From NCBI RefSeq assembly GCF_022267315.1, contig NZ_JAIKLE010000001.1, forward strand, positions 310,001-374,000: a stretch of DNA of 64,000 nucleotides, in the 5' to 3' direction. Within the stretch, counting starts at the first letter, position 1, and every line of letters begins with the position of its first letter. This stretch comes from Maribellus maritimus. GTDB taxonomy: Bacteria; Bacteroidota; Bacteroidia; Bacteroidales; Prolixibacteraceae. The notes under the pieces are model-generated. The model was not told the origin of the DNA and searched no databases. It saw only the letters and a program-made list of their open reading frames with translations. Made by a program: the position numbers and the translations under genes. Shown piece by piece: positions 25,921 to 33,812 of this stretch.

Positions 25921-26778
25921 ATGAAAACATTACTAAACTGTACAATTGCACTTTTACTGTTTATGGGAACCTCAGCACAAAAAAATGTGATAATAAAACT
26001 TTGGCCTGATGCTGTACCCGGTGAAACAGAAGCCAAACACGAGCCTGTTGTTACCGACAATACCTCCGGGGATGTCACACGCTTAACAGATATAACCGAT
26101 CCGGGAATGATCGTTTTCCCGGCAAACAGCAACAATAACAATGGCGCCGGTGTAGTCGTCTGTCCGGGTGGAGGATACAATATTCTGGCCATCGACAAAG
26201 AGGGATATGAAATTGCACTGTGGCTTAATAAACTGGGATTTACAGCTGCAGTACTTCAATACCGGGTTCCCAAAAAACAGGATGGTGCTTTACAGGATGT
26301 ACAACGAGCCCTAAGAATAATGAGAGACCGGGCTGAAAAATGGAATCTAAACCCGGATAAACTGGGTGTGATGGGATTTTCGGCCGGCGGAAGTTTAAGT
26401 GCACGCGCCAGTACCTTGTATGAAAAACAAACATACCCCAAAGTTGACGAAAACGACGAACTTTCCTGTCGACCTGATTTTGCGCTATTGATTTACCCTG
26501 CTTATCTTGATCAGGGAGAAAACCGAAGTCTTACTCCGGAATTGAAAGTGGTTGAAAACACTCCGCCCACATTTATTTTTCAAACTGCCGACGACCGCTT
26601 AGGAAACAGTTCGTTGGTTTACGCAACTGCCTTGCGCGATGCAAAAGTACCCGTTGAATTACACTTATTGCCGGAAGGCGGCCACGGATATGGAATGCGA
26701 CCGGGTAATGTAGCAGGTGAGACCTGGCCCGGACTGGCTGAAAGATGGCTGGGAAAAACGATTACTTCGTTAAACTGA
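25921..26778 (+). CDS. Exported alpha/beta hydrolase, acyl-glycan esterase-like
   Basis: A 285-residue secreted protein (signal ending GTSAQ). The fold is an alpha/beta hydrolase of the BD-FAE/acetylxylan-esterase type: oxyanion motif VVVCPGGGYNILA, nucleophile elbow GVMGFSAGGSLS, acid in FQTADDRLG and histidine in LPEGGHGYGM. Such enzymes remove acetyl or feruloyl groups from polysaccharides. It starts 9 bases after the phosphatase gene, within the operon. The specific acyl group is not predictable. Confidence 0.87.
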   Translation: MKTLLNCTIALLLFMGTSAQKNVIIKLWPDAVPGETEAKHEPVVTDNTSGDVTRLTDITDPGMIVFPANSNNNNGAGVVVCPGGGYNILAIDKEGYEIALWLNKLGFTAAVLQYRVPKKQDGALQDVQRALRIMRDRAEKWNLNPDKLGVMGFSAGGSLSARASTLYEKQTYPKVDENDELSCRPDFALLIYPAYLDQGENRSLTPELKVVENTPPTFIFQTADDRLGNSSLVYATALRDAKVPVELHLLPEGGHGYGMRPGNVAGETWPGLAERWLGKTITSLN

Positions 26779-26872
26779 TAATCTTCTGAAATGAATGTTG
26801 GGTAACGTTTGAAAACCATTTCTATTATTGTCGTCCTGCTTTCCGGAATTACAGGCTATAAAATAACAGGTT

Positions 26873-28144
26873 ATGAAAAGAAGAGATTTTATACACACAA
26901 CTGCTTTGGGAAGTATCGCAATTTTAGGACTCCCCGCTCCAGCAATACATAGCTCTGCCAGTTTTACTACTTCCGCTCGACAAATAACCAACGGCCCCCT
27001 GCATCATTTATTTGGTTATATAGGCCAATCATTAACTATTCCCTGGAATTCAACGGGTAAACGATTGCTTACCCTAAGTTCGCCTTTTATCGACCATCTT
27101 CCTGATGGAGGCGAACCTGCCGGCGTTTGCCTGGTTCATTTGGACAAACCTGAAGGGAAATATTATAAAATTGAAAAAGTAGATGAATCTTTGGGTTGGA
27201 ATCCACAACAGGGTACCATGTTTTACTGGAATCCTGATAATGCTGCGAACCAGTTCTTTTTTAACGACCGGGACAAAAAAACAGGTAAAGTGTTTACCGC
27301 GCTATTTGATATTTCTAAGAACAAGCGTGTTTATGAATATAAATTTAATGATACACCTGTTGGCAATAGTGGAGTTTGCCCAAAAGGAAAAACTTTTCTG
27401 GCTATTAATTACGCAAGAATGGCACGACTGCGGGCAGTAACCGGATATAAAGGCGCCACCGACTGGACAGAAGGTGCAAGGGCTCCCAAAGATGATGGCA
27501 TTTTTAAAATCGATATTCAATCCGGCAAAAAAGATTTATTGGTTTCATTTGCTACATTGGAGGCTGAACTTCAGAAAAAAGGATTTGATACAGGTGGTGA
27601 ATCTTTATTTATTAATCACACATTGTGGAATCGGGATGGAAAGCTCTTTTGCTTTTTTGTTAGGGCCGGATGGAAGGGCACAGGAAAAGAAAAAAGAACC
27701 AATGTATTTTGCACTATGAACTCAGATGGCACCGGATTACATGTGGGACGTCAGTTTATTGGAGGTCACCCTGAATGGGGAATTGGGCAAAACATGATTG
27801 GCCGAATTGGTGATGATCAGGTAATTTTCGATATTATCAATGAAAAAATTGTAGGAAAGATTGGTACACCGGAAGCAATTCCCAATCCGGAAGGCGATAT
27901 TAGCTTATCTCCTGATGGAAACTGGTTTGTAAATGGTTCCGCAAAAGATGGTAAAAACTTTTACAACATTATTCGCCTAAAAGATGGAGAATGGACAAGG
28001 AGTGAAGGTATTGATAAAGGAGAATATTCAGGCGATGTAAGAATTGATTCTGCCCCAAGATGGAACCGTGAAAACAATCAGGTTTTAGTACAGGGAATTA
28101 CCGATGACGGAACGGAACAGCTATTTATCATTACTATCAAATAA
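26873..28144 (+). CDS. Tat-exported beta-propeller protein, PL22-like or TolB-like
   Basis: A 423-residue protein starting MKRRDFIHTTALGSIAILG, a twin-arginine signal. The body is beta-propeller-like, with repeated blade ends such as GVCLVHLDKPEG, GIFKIDIQSGKK and GDISLSPDGNWFVNG, and histidine-containing loops (NHTLWNRDGK, GGHPEWGIGQNM). Oligogalacturonate lyases of PL22 have a seven-bladed propeller with histidine-bound metal; the resemblance is suggestive but not decisive, and a non-catalytic TolB-like protein is the alternative. Tat export hints at a metal cofactor loaded in the cytosol. It follows the esterase after 94 bases. Confidence 0.6.
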   Translation: MKRRDFIHTTALGSIAILGLPAPAIHSSASFTTSARQITNGPLHHLFGYIGQSLTIPWNSTGKRLLTLSSPFIDHLPDGGEPAGVCLVHLDKPEGKYYKIEKVDESLGWNPQQGTMFYWNPDNAANQFFFNDRDKKTGKVFTALFDISKNKRVYEYKFNDTPVGNSGVCPKGKTFLAINYARMARLRAVTGYKGATDWTEGARAPKDDGIFKIDIQSGKKDLLVSFATLEAELQKKGFDTGGESLFINHTLWNRDGKLFCFFVRAGWKGTGKEKRTNVFCTMNSDGTGLHVGRQFIGGHPEWGIGQNMIGRIGDDQVIFDIINEKIVGKIGTPEAIPNPEGDISLSPDGNWFVNGSAKDGKNFYNIIRLKDGEWTRSEGIDKGEYSGDVRIDSAPRWNRENNQVLVQGITDDGTEQLFIITIK

Positions 28145-28188
28145 AATTCAAGATCAGCTGAATTAAAAATTTCGCTAAAACAATTAAT

Positions 28189-29595
28189 ATGAAAATTAAA
28201 ACAGCCATAAAAATTACCTTAAGCCTGGTATTAATTACACTTCTTTTGCAAAGAGCTTATTCACAGGCTGTTCAAAAACCGAACATTGTTGTTATTATGA
28301 CCGACCAGCAATTTGCTGATGCAATGAGTTGCGTGATGGGCGAGCAATACATACACACTCCAAATATGGATAAATTGGCAGAAAAGGGGATCAGGTTTAC
28401 GCATGCATATAGTCCTAACCCCTTATGCATGCCCATGCGTACTTCAATGATGACCGGCAGATTTCCACATGAAACCGGTGTATTAACAAACGACGACGAA
28501 GATATTAGCCCATCAGATTTTGTATTCCTTGGAAAACTGTTTAAAGATGCCGGGTATGAGACCGGATATTTTGGGAAATGGCATGTGGCTTTTGATGAAA
28601 AACAGAAAAAAATACACGGATTTGATAATCCAATAGCTAAAGGAAGCCAATTGGATGCTGAACCAGCTGCAACTTTTTTGAAACAAAAACATGAAAAACC
28701 TTTTCTTGTTGTAGCTTCGTTTTTGAGCCCTCATGAAGTTTGCCAATGGTCACGAAAGCAGAATTTGCCCGGAGGACCGATAAGTGAAATGCCGCAACTG
28801 GAGGATTTACCGCCTCTCAAAACGAACTTCTTTCCACCTGAAAACGAAACCGATATTATGGCATTTATGCGGAAATCATACCAGGCAAATCTTCGTTTGT
28901 TCCCGGTTGGCGATTATACAGATGCTGATTGGCGCAGATTACAATGGGGATATTACAGGTTAATTGAACGTGCCGATGCATTTGTGGGCACAGTTATGGA
29001 TGCGCTGAAAGAGTCAGGGCAGGAAAAAAATACGCTGGTGGTTTTTCTCAGCGATCACGGCGATTGTGCGGGCAGTCATCACTGGAACCAAAAAACCGTA
29101 TTCTATGATGAATCAGCTCGTGTACCGTTTATTATGAAATGGGATGGTAAAACCATAAAAGGTACTTCGGATGTGCTTTTAAATACCGGAACAGATATGA
29201 TTCCAACCCTTTGCGACTTTGCTGGTATTGAAATCCCCAAAGGACTTCCCGGGAAAAGTTTAAAGGCAACGGCAACCGGGAAAGCACCAGAATGGAAACG
29301 GGAATATGTTGTAACGGAAAATCATATGGTTCAATGCGAGCCTGTTGACGGAAGAAATTACAAACCCCAGGGAAGAATGGTTCGCAGTTCACGCTACAAA
29401 TATTGTATTTACAGCGAAGGGAATGATCGGGAATCCCTGGGAGACATGGATTCCGATCCTTTGGAAATGGTCAACCAGGCTGCGAATCCTGTGTATAAAA
29501 AAATTCTTGAACAACACCGCAAATATTTAAAAGAACATGCTAATCAAACCAACGACGCAATGGCGTTAAAAATGCTAAACGACTTAAACAATTAA
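28189..29595 (+). CDS. Sulfatase with an unusual C-x-P-M-R maturation motif
   Basis: A 468-residue secreted sulfatase (signal ending RAYSQ). Fold markers: NIVVIMTDQQFADAMSC, YFGKWHVAF and VVFLSDHGDCAGSHH. The formylglycine site reads LCMPMRTSMMTGR (Cys80, Pro82, Arg84), with methionine at the fourth position where serine, threonine or alanine is usual. The cysteine, proline and arginine recognised by the maturation enzymes remain, so activity is plausible. The late DHGDCAGSHH motif is like choline-sulfatase/N-sulfoglucosamine-type members. Two bases separate it from the next gene. Confidence 0.92.
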   Translation: MKIKTAIKITLSLVLITLLLQRAYSQAVQKPNIVVIMTDQQFADAMSCVMGEQYIHTPNMDKLAEKGIRFTHAYSPNPLCMPMRTSMMTGRFPHETGVLTNDDEDISPSDFVFLGKLFKDAGYETGYFGKWHVAFDEKQKKIHGFDNPIAKGSQLDAEPAATFLKQKHEKPFLVVASFLSPHEVCQWSRKQNLPGGPISEMPQLEDLPPLKTNFFPPENETDIMAFMRKSYQANLRLFPVGDYTDADWRRLQWGYYRLIERADAFVGTVMDALKESGQEKNTLVVFLSDHGDCAGSHHWNQKTVFYDESARVPFIMKWDGKTIKGTSDVLLNTGTDMIPTLCDFAGIEIPKGLPGKSLKATATGKAPEWKREYVVTENHMVQCEPVDGRNYKPQGRMVRSSRYKYCIYSEGNDRESLGDMDSDPLEMVNQAANPVYKKILEQHRKYLKEHANQTNDAMALKMLNDLNN

Positions 29596-29597
29596 AA

Positions 29598-31547
29598 ATG
29601 AAAATAAAAAGCAGCTTCTCTGTAATTCTTTTCTTGCTCTTCTTTACTTCCTTCATAAATGGTCAGAACATCGACAAAAATTTCGTTGAGCCTCCGCGAG
29701 AATTTTCAGTTATGCCATTTTGGTTTTGGAATGACACACTTAAAGCAGATGAGATTCTCAGACAAATAAAAGACTTTGATGATCATGGGGTTTATGGATT
29801 TGTAATTCACCCGAGAATGGGATTACCCATTGGCATGGATTTTCTTTCCGAGGAGATGCTAAGCCTAATGAAAGTTGCCATTGAAGAAGCAGAGCGAAGA
29901 AATATGAAGGTTATACTTTACGACGAAGGTTCCTATCCTTCTGGTTCTTGCGAAGGCCAGGTAGTGGCAAAGAATCCTGCACATGCCGCCAGGGGGCTGG
30001 CAAAAATTGATTTAGAAACCGGAGAAAAGCCGGTTTTGGAAGATGGATGGAACCTGGTAACGGTACTGCAACGCCCCAATGGAAAACAGATGGCAGTTGT
30101 TGAACAACCTTCAAATGGACATATTCGGGGAATTCACTGGGTTGACGAAGCAAAAGGAAAAGAAGATCTCCCACCCGCCGGGGATATATTAAACCCCGAA
30201 GCAGTTAGTAGCTTCATTGAACTGGTATATGACCGGTTTGCAGATAACTTTAAACCATATTTTGGGAAAACAGTACTTGCTGTTTTTACGGATGAACCCG
30301 ATCCGCTGGGACGTGGAAGCAAAAGAGGCATAGTACCTGGAAACAAAAAGTTACTGCCGCAGATAAACAAAATACTCGGTTACGATTTTACACCTTACTT
30401 TTCTGATTTGTGGTACGAAGATCATGAAAATTGGGAACAACACCGAAAAGATTATCACCGGGCTATTGCAATCTGTTTGGAAGAGAATTATTATGGAAGA
30501 TTGAGCAAATGGTGTGAAAGTCACGGAATCGCACTCACAGGGCACCCGGCCGGCTCTATGGATTTGGGAGCCCAGAAATATTTCCAGATTCCTGGTCAGG
30601 ATTTGGTTTGGCGCTATGTTGAACCGGGTGAAAAGGCATTGAATGGACAACATTCGACCATGGCAAAAAATGCCTCAAGTGCAATGGTTCATTTAAATCG
30701 TCGCCGGAACTCCAACGAACTCTATGGTGCTTACGGGCATAACCTAACCTACGATGAAATGGTTTGGCTGGCCAACTGGTGTTTTGTAAGAGGACAGAAT
30801 TTACTTTATCCCCACGCATTTTATTATTCAATAAGGGGTGCCCGCTACGATGAAAGACCGCCGGATGTTGGACCACATGCAAAATGGTGGAGCAACTATA
30901 AAGGTTACGCTGACGCCTGCCGAAGGCTAAGCTGGTTAAACACCGATTCGCGCCAGGTATGTGAAATCGCTGTACTTGGTGACGCCAACTGGCTACCGGA
31001 TCGATCAGCCAAGGTGTTTTTCCAAAATCAGAAAGATTTCAACTACCTGGAATTAACACACCTAATTAATGATGCCACAGTCGACAAAAGCGGTGTGCAT
31101 ATTGCAGGAATGAATTACAAAGCCGTAATTCTGGATGGATTACAAATAATTCCTGATAATATTAAACCGATACTTAACAAATTAGCCGAAAACGACCAAC
31201 TAATTATTTTTAAGGATTCACCTTTTATTTCAACTTTCCCAAAAGCAAAAGTAGCTCAAACTGGAGCCGAACTAAATGCAGAAACGGAAAAACTAATTCA
31301 GCCTGATATTTTTCTTTCGCCTTCATCCGAAAATATACGTTATCGCCATGTTATAAAAGAAGGAGTTCATTATTATATTCTTTTTAATGAACAGGAAACT
31401 TCAGTGACAACAAAAATAAGTGTGCCAGTTAAAGGAAATCAATGGTGGTTAGACGAATTTACAGCTAAAGCCACATTAGCTCAAAAAGGCCAGAAAATTA
31501 CCTTTCAACCGCATGAATTAAAACTATTAATGGTGAAAGAAAATTAA
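29598..31547 (+). CDS. GH106-like exported glycoside hydrolase (short form)
   Basis: A 649-residue secreted protein (signal ending SFINGQ). Its opening EPPREFSVMPFWFWNDTL and the GFVIHPRMGLP and LYDEGSYPSG motifs are those of the GH106 alpha-L-rhamnosidase group and related hydrolases. AVFTDEPDPLG and ALTGHPAGS carry candidate catalytic carboxylates and histidines of the barrel. It is well short of typical GH106 enzymes (about 1000 residues) because the C-terminal accessory sandwich domains are missing; the chain ends at a small beta domain. So a related, shorter family is possible. Last gene of the operon; only 16 bases separate it from the convergent DUF2490 gene. Confidence 0.75.
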   Translation: MKIKSSFSVILFLLFFTSFINGQNIDKNFVEPPREFSVMPFWFWNDTLKADEILRQIKDFDDHGVYGFVIHPRMGLPIGMDFLSEEMLSLMKVAIEEAERRNMKVILYDEGSYPSGSCEGQVVAKNPAHAARGLAKIDLETGEKPVLEDGWNLVTVLQRPNGKQMAVVEQPSNGHIRGIHWVDEAKGKEDLPPAGDILNPEAVSSFIELVYDRFADNFKPYFGKTVLAVFTDEPDPLGRGSKRGIVPGNKKLLPQINKILGYDFTPYFSDLWYEDHENWEQHRKDYHRAIAICLEENYYGRLSKWCESHGIALTGHPAGSMDLGAQKYFQIPGQDLVWRYVEPGEKALNGQHSTMAKNASSAMVHLNRRRNSNELYGAYGHNLTYDEMVWLANWCFVRGQNLLYPHAFYYSIRGARYDERPPDVGPHAKWWSNYKGYADACRRLSWLNTDSRQVCEIAVLGDANWLPDRSAKVFFQNQKDFNYLELTHLINDATVDKSGVHIAGMNYKAVILDGLQIIPDNIKPILNKLAENDQLIIFKDSPFISTFPKAKVAQTGAELNAETEKLIQPDIFLSPSSENIRYRHVIKEGVHYYILFNEQETSVTTKISVPVKGNQWWLDEFTAKATLAQKGQKITFQPHELKLLMVKEN

Positions 31548-31563
31548 GCTTATCAAATTCAAT

Positions 31564-32205
31564 TTAAAATTTGTAGCTCATCCCTGTACCTAAAATAAGT
31601 TTGTGCTTCCAGACATCAAGGTAATCTTCATTAATCTGGTGGCCTAAAAAAAGGTTAAAGTTTACATTCTTGACATGAATAAATGAACCTAAAATCGTTC
31701 TTTGCCTTGAGTATCCGAATTCATCAAAATAAAAGGAAAATTCAGTAGAAATATATGGGCTAACAACCTTAAACTTCTTGTACATTAATTGAAGTTGATT
31801 TCTGTAGCGGTTTATCAATTCACCATCATAAAATCGAAACTCCCAGCGGCTGCGATCCCTGAAACTAAAATTCCCAAAACTTTTATTATAATACATGTGC
31901 AACATCGGACGGTACTCTGCCCTCCATCGTGTTGGGAATTCAACATATTCCTGTTTATAGCCCACGCCAAAACTTATACTCTTTTCTGAAGGAAAATCCA
32001 GCGTTAGCTGTGTATGATTCAGAAAATAATCTCCCCCGTCTCTGAAAAAATTTGCACTGTGAAAAAAGAAATCCATGTTTCTGATTTTTGTCTGACCACC
32101 TGCAAAGGTCCAGGTTTCAAAATCTGCCGCACCAACTCTGACAGCAGAAAAAATCAGCACGACAATGATTAGGGATTTCAGCTTAGGTTTAATTGATTTT
32201 TGCAT
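31564..32205 (-). CDS. DUF2490 family outer-membrane barrel protein (second copy)
   Basis: A 213-residue protein with a signal peptide (through RVGAA) and beta strands typical of DUF2490: FETWTFAGGQT, RWRAEYRPMLHMYY and a final strand GTGMSYKF ending in phenylalanine. It has the same length as the copy in the VTC operon but clearly different sequence. It is preceded by a 75-base leader with two hairpins and a TAnnTTTG element. Its neighbours are carbohydrate genes, so it may be an outer-membrane channel for that pathway; unproven. Confidence 0.78.
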   Translation of the reverse strand: MQKSIKPKLKSLIIVVLIFSAVRVGAADFETWTFAGGQTKIRNMDFFFHSANFFRDGGDYFLNHTQLTLDFPSEKSISFGVGYKQEYVEFPTRWRAEYRPMLHMYYNKSFGNFSFRDRSRWEFRFYDGELINRYRNQLQLMYKKFKVVSPYISTEFSFYFDEFGYSRQRTILGSFIHVKNVNFNLFLGHQINEDYLDVWKHKLILGTGMSYKF

Positions 32206-32208
32206 ACT

Positions 32209-32256
32209 AAAAATTACACAAATGGTGTAAAACTGGTAATTGTTCCCGGTTACCAG
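32209..32256 (-). promoter_or_regulatory. Two-hairpin leader upstream of the second DUF2490 gene
   Basis: In transcript order: hairpin CTGGTAA/TTACCAG (arms 32250-32256 and 32233-32239, 10-base loop), then TTACAC/GTGTAA (arms 32225-32230 and 32214-32219, 5-base loop) directly followed by five T (32213-32209), 4 bases before the ATG. This looks like an attenuator, though the second stem is only six AT-rich pairs. Confidence 0.4.
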
Positions 32257-32280
32257 AAATTCAATTTAATCTTAAGGGTG

Positions 32281-32288
32281 CAAATATA
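32281..32288 (-). promoter_or_regulatory. Bacteroidota -7 element (TATATTTG), minus strand
   Basis: Exact TAnnTTTG match on the minus strand 75 bases before the ATG at 32205, leaving room for the hairpin leader. Confidence 0.55.
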
Positions 32289-32331
32289 CTTTTTTATTTT
32301 TCAGAAAGATAATCTTCCTGCCTGCGTTAGA

Positions 32332-33699
32332 TTATTTCCCAGCAACACGTTTGTAAGCTTCCATATAATCGCAAAGAACTTTCACGTTTCGATTAAAAAG
32401 AGCGCTTGAAATCCGGTCCTCAATTCGATATTCTCCATTCCATTTGCTCACTTCCATATCCTGCCGGAATTTATCATTTTGCACTACCCATCGGCCGAAA
32501 TCATCCTGAGCTTCTATAACAGCTTCAGCATCCCTTGCCAACTCGTCCAACGAAGGCACTGATATCCGGTCAACAGTCGCCTTCTCTAAAACCTGCAGAT
32601 AACGTATTTCTACAGCTTTAAGTGCACTTTTTATATCCGTTTCATATCCATACCCTGTTCTTCGTTCCAGCGACAGCTGCTCCAACGATTCAACCCGGAT
32701 GCGTCCCCGGTCGTAATACAATGGTTTATTTGTTCCTAATTCCAGAAACCTGCCCCATTTCCCGTTGGGCAGTTGTGAGGCTTTCAGCCAGCGAATAGCA
32801 TCAGGAACAGGCTCCAGATAATTTGTTCTACCGGAGTGAAGATATAAGTCAATAAGACTGTTTATATTATGTACCGTTGCAGATGGGCAAACAGCAGGAG
32901 GTTCAAATGTTCGCGCCCACGCCGGCTGGAGAAATTCGTTGTATTGTTGCGCCCAACCCGGCTGAGGCGGAGGCAGTTGTGAAATCATCATGAACCGCCC
33001 AATTTTTTGCAGGCTTTGTTTTATATCGGCTCTTTGATAATATGTGTCGGCTTCAATCATTACCCGGATACAATCGTTGATTCCCTGATCGTTAAAAGTA
33101 GCATAGTCATGGTAATTTCCCTGCCATGGATATTGATGTGGCCAGCCGCCGTTGTCCAGTTGAGACTTTAGCATCATATTCAGGGCTTTATCTACTGCTT
33201 TAGTTAGTTCAGGCCTGTCAATCTCCTGATCAAGAGCCATTAAAAAGCTTATGGCACTCTGAGTTTGATTATCATCAAAACTTACTCAGTTTCCTTTGGG
33301 CCGGTCAAAATAAATTTTGTGGTCCCAACCACCCAAATCATTTTGCCCTTTAATCAGAGCATTTGCAGCATCTTCCGCTGCTTTTAAAAAATCTTTGTTT
33401 TTTGTTACGTGGTAAGCTTTAAGAAAACTCATTCCAACTTCCGGAGTTCCGGGAGGTTGAACTTCAATTGTTCGATCATCTGTTTTTCCTTCGCCCCATT
33501 TTTCTTTTCCATCTAAGGTGTAATGATATACATAACCACCCTCTATTGCCAGTGTTTGCATAAAGGCAATACCTTTTTTAAGACATTGTTCTGCCTCCGT
33601 TGCAAGCACCGATAATTCCTTTTTATCTTGTGCGTAGGTTGTTGATAAAAAAGAGAAAAACAGAAAAGTTAAAATCAAATTCAAAGATTGCCTTTTCAT
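32332..33699 (-). pseudogene. PL10-type pectate lyase gene interrupted by one in-frame TGA
   Basis: Translating from the ATG at 33699 gives a signal peptide (TTYAQ), then GGYVYHYTLDGKEKWGEG and GQNDLGGWDHKIYF as far as RPKGN. A TGA follows at 33288-33286, and the same frame continues without interruption as VSFDDNQTQSAISFLMALD through SQLDNGGWPHQYPW, the RGRIRVESLEQLSLERRTGY region and a normal stop at 32332. The whole is about 455 codons, a standard length for the PF09492 family. The rest shows no damage. Either a recent nonsense mutation (for example from CGA or TGG), a base-call error, or read-through. Pectate lyases cut polygalacturonate by beta-elimination; the GH28 and DUF1080 genes adjoin. 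Confidence 0.8.
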
Positions 33700-33743
33700 A
33701 GTTTCGTTTTTGTTGGTTTAGTTTTAAGAAACAAAATAGCACA

Positions 33744-33787
33744 TTTATTTTACCCAAAAAAGAACTTTACTTTTTGAGTAAAATAAA
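33744..33787. promoter_or_regulatory. Long AT-rich inverted repeat between PL10 and DUF1080 genes
   Basis: Arms TTTATTTTACCCAAAAA (33744-33760) and TTTTTGAGTAAAATAAA (33771-33787) match at 16 of 17 positions with a 10-base spacer. It lies in the 113-base gap, upstream of PL10 and downstream of DUF1080 on the minus strand. There is no T run after either arm, so an operator or RNA structure fits better than a simple terminator. Confidence 0.6.
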
Positions 33788-33812
33788 CGAAAATGCCTAT
33801 TCACCGAATGCT

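Noticed and set aside
31548-31575. CAAATT/AATTTG hairpin between convergent genes at 31555-31575
   Set aside because: Only six AT pairs and no T tract; too weak to call a terminator.
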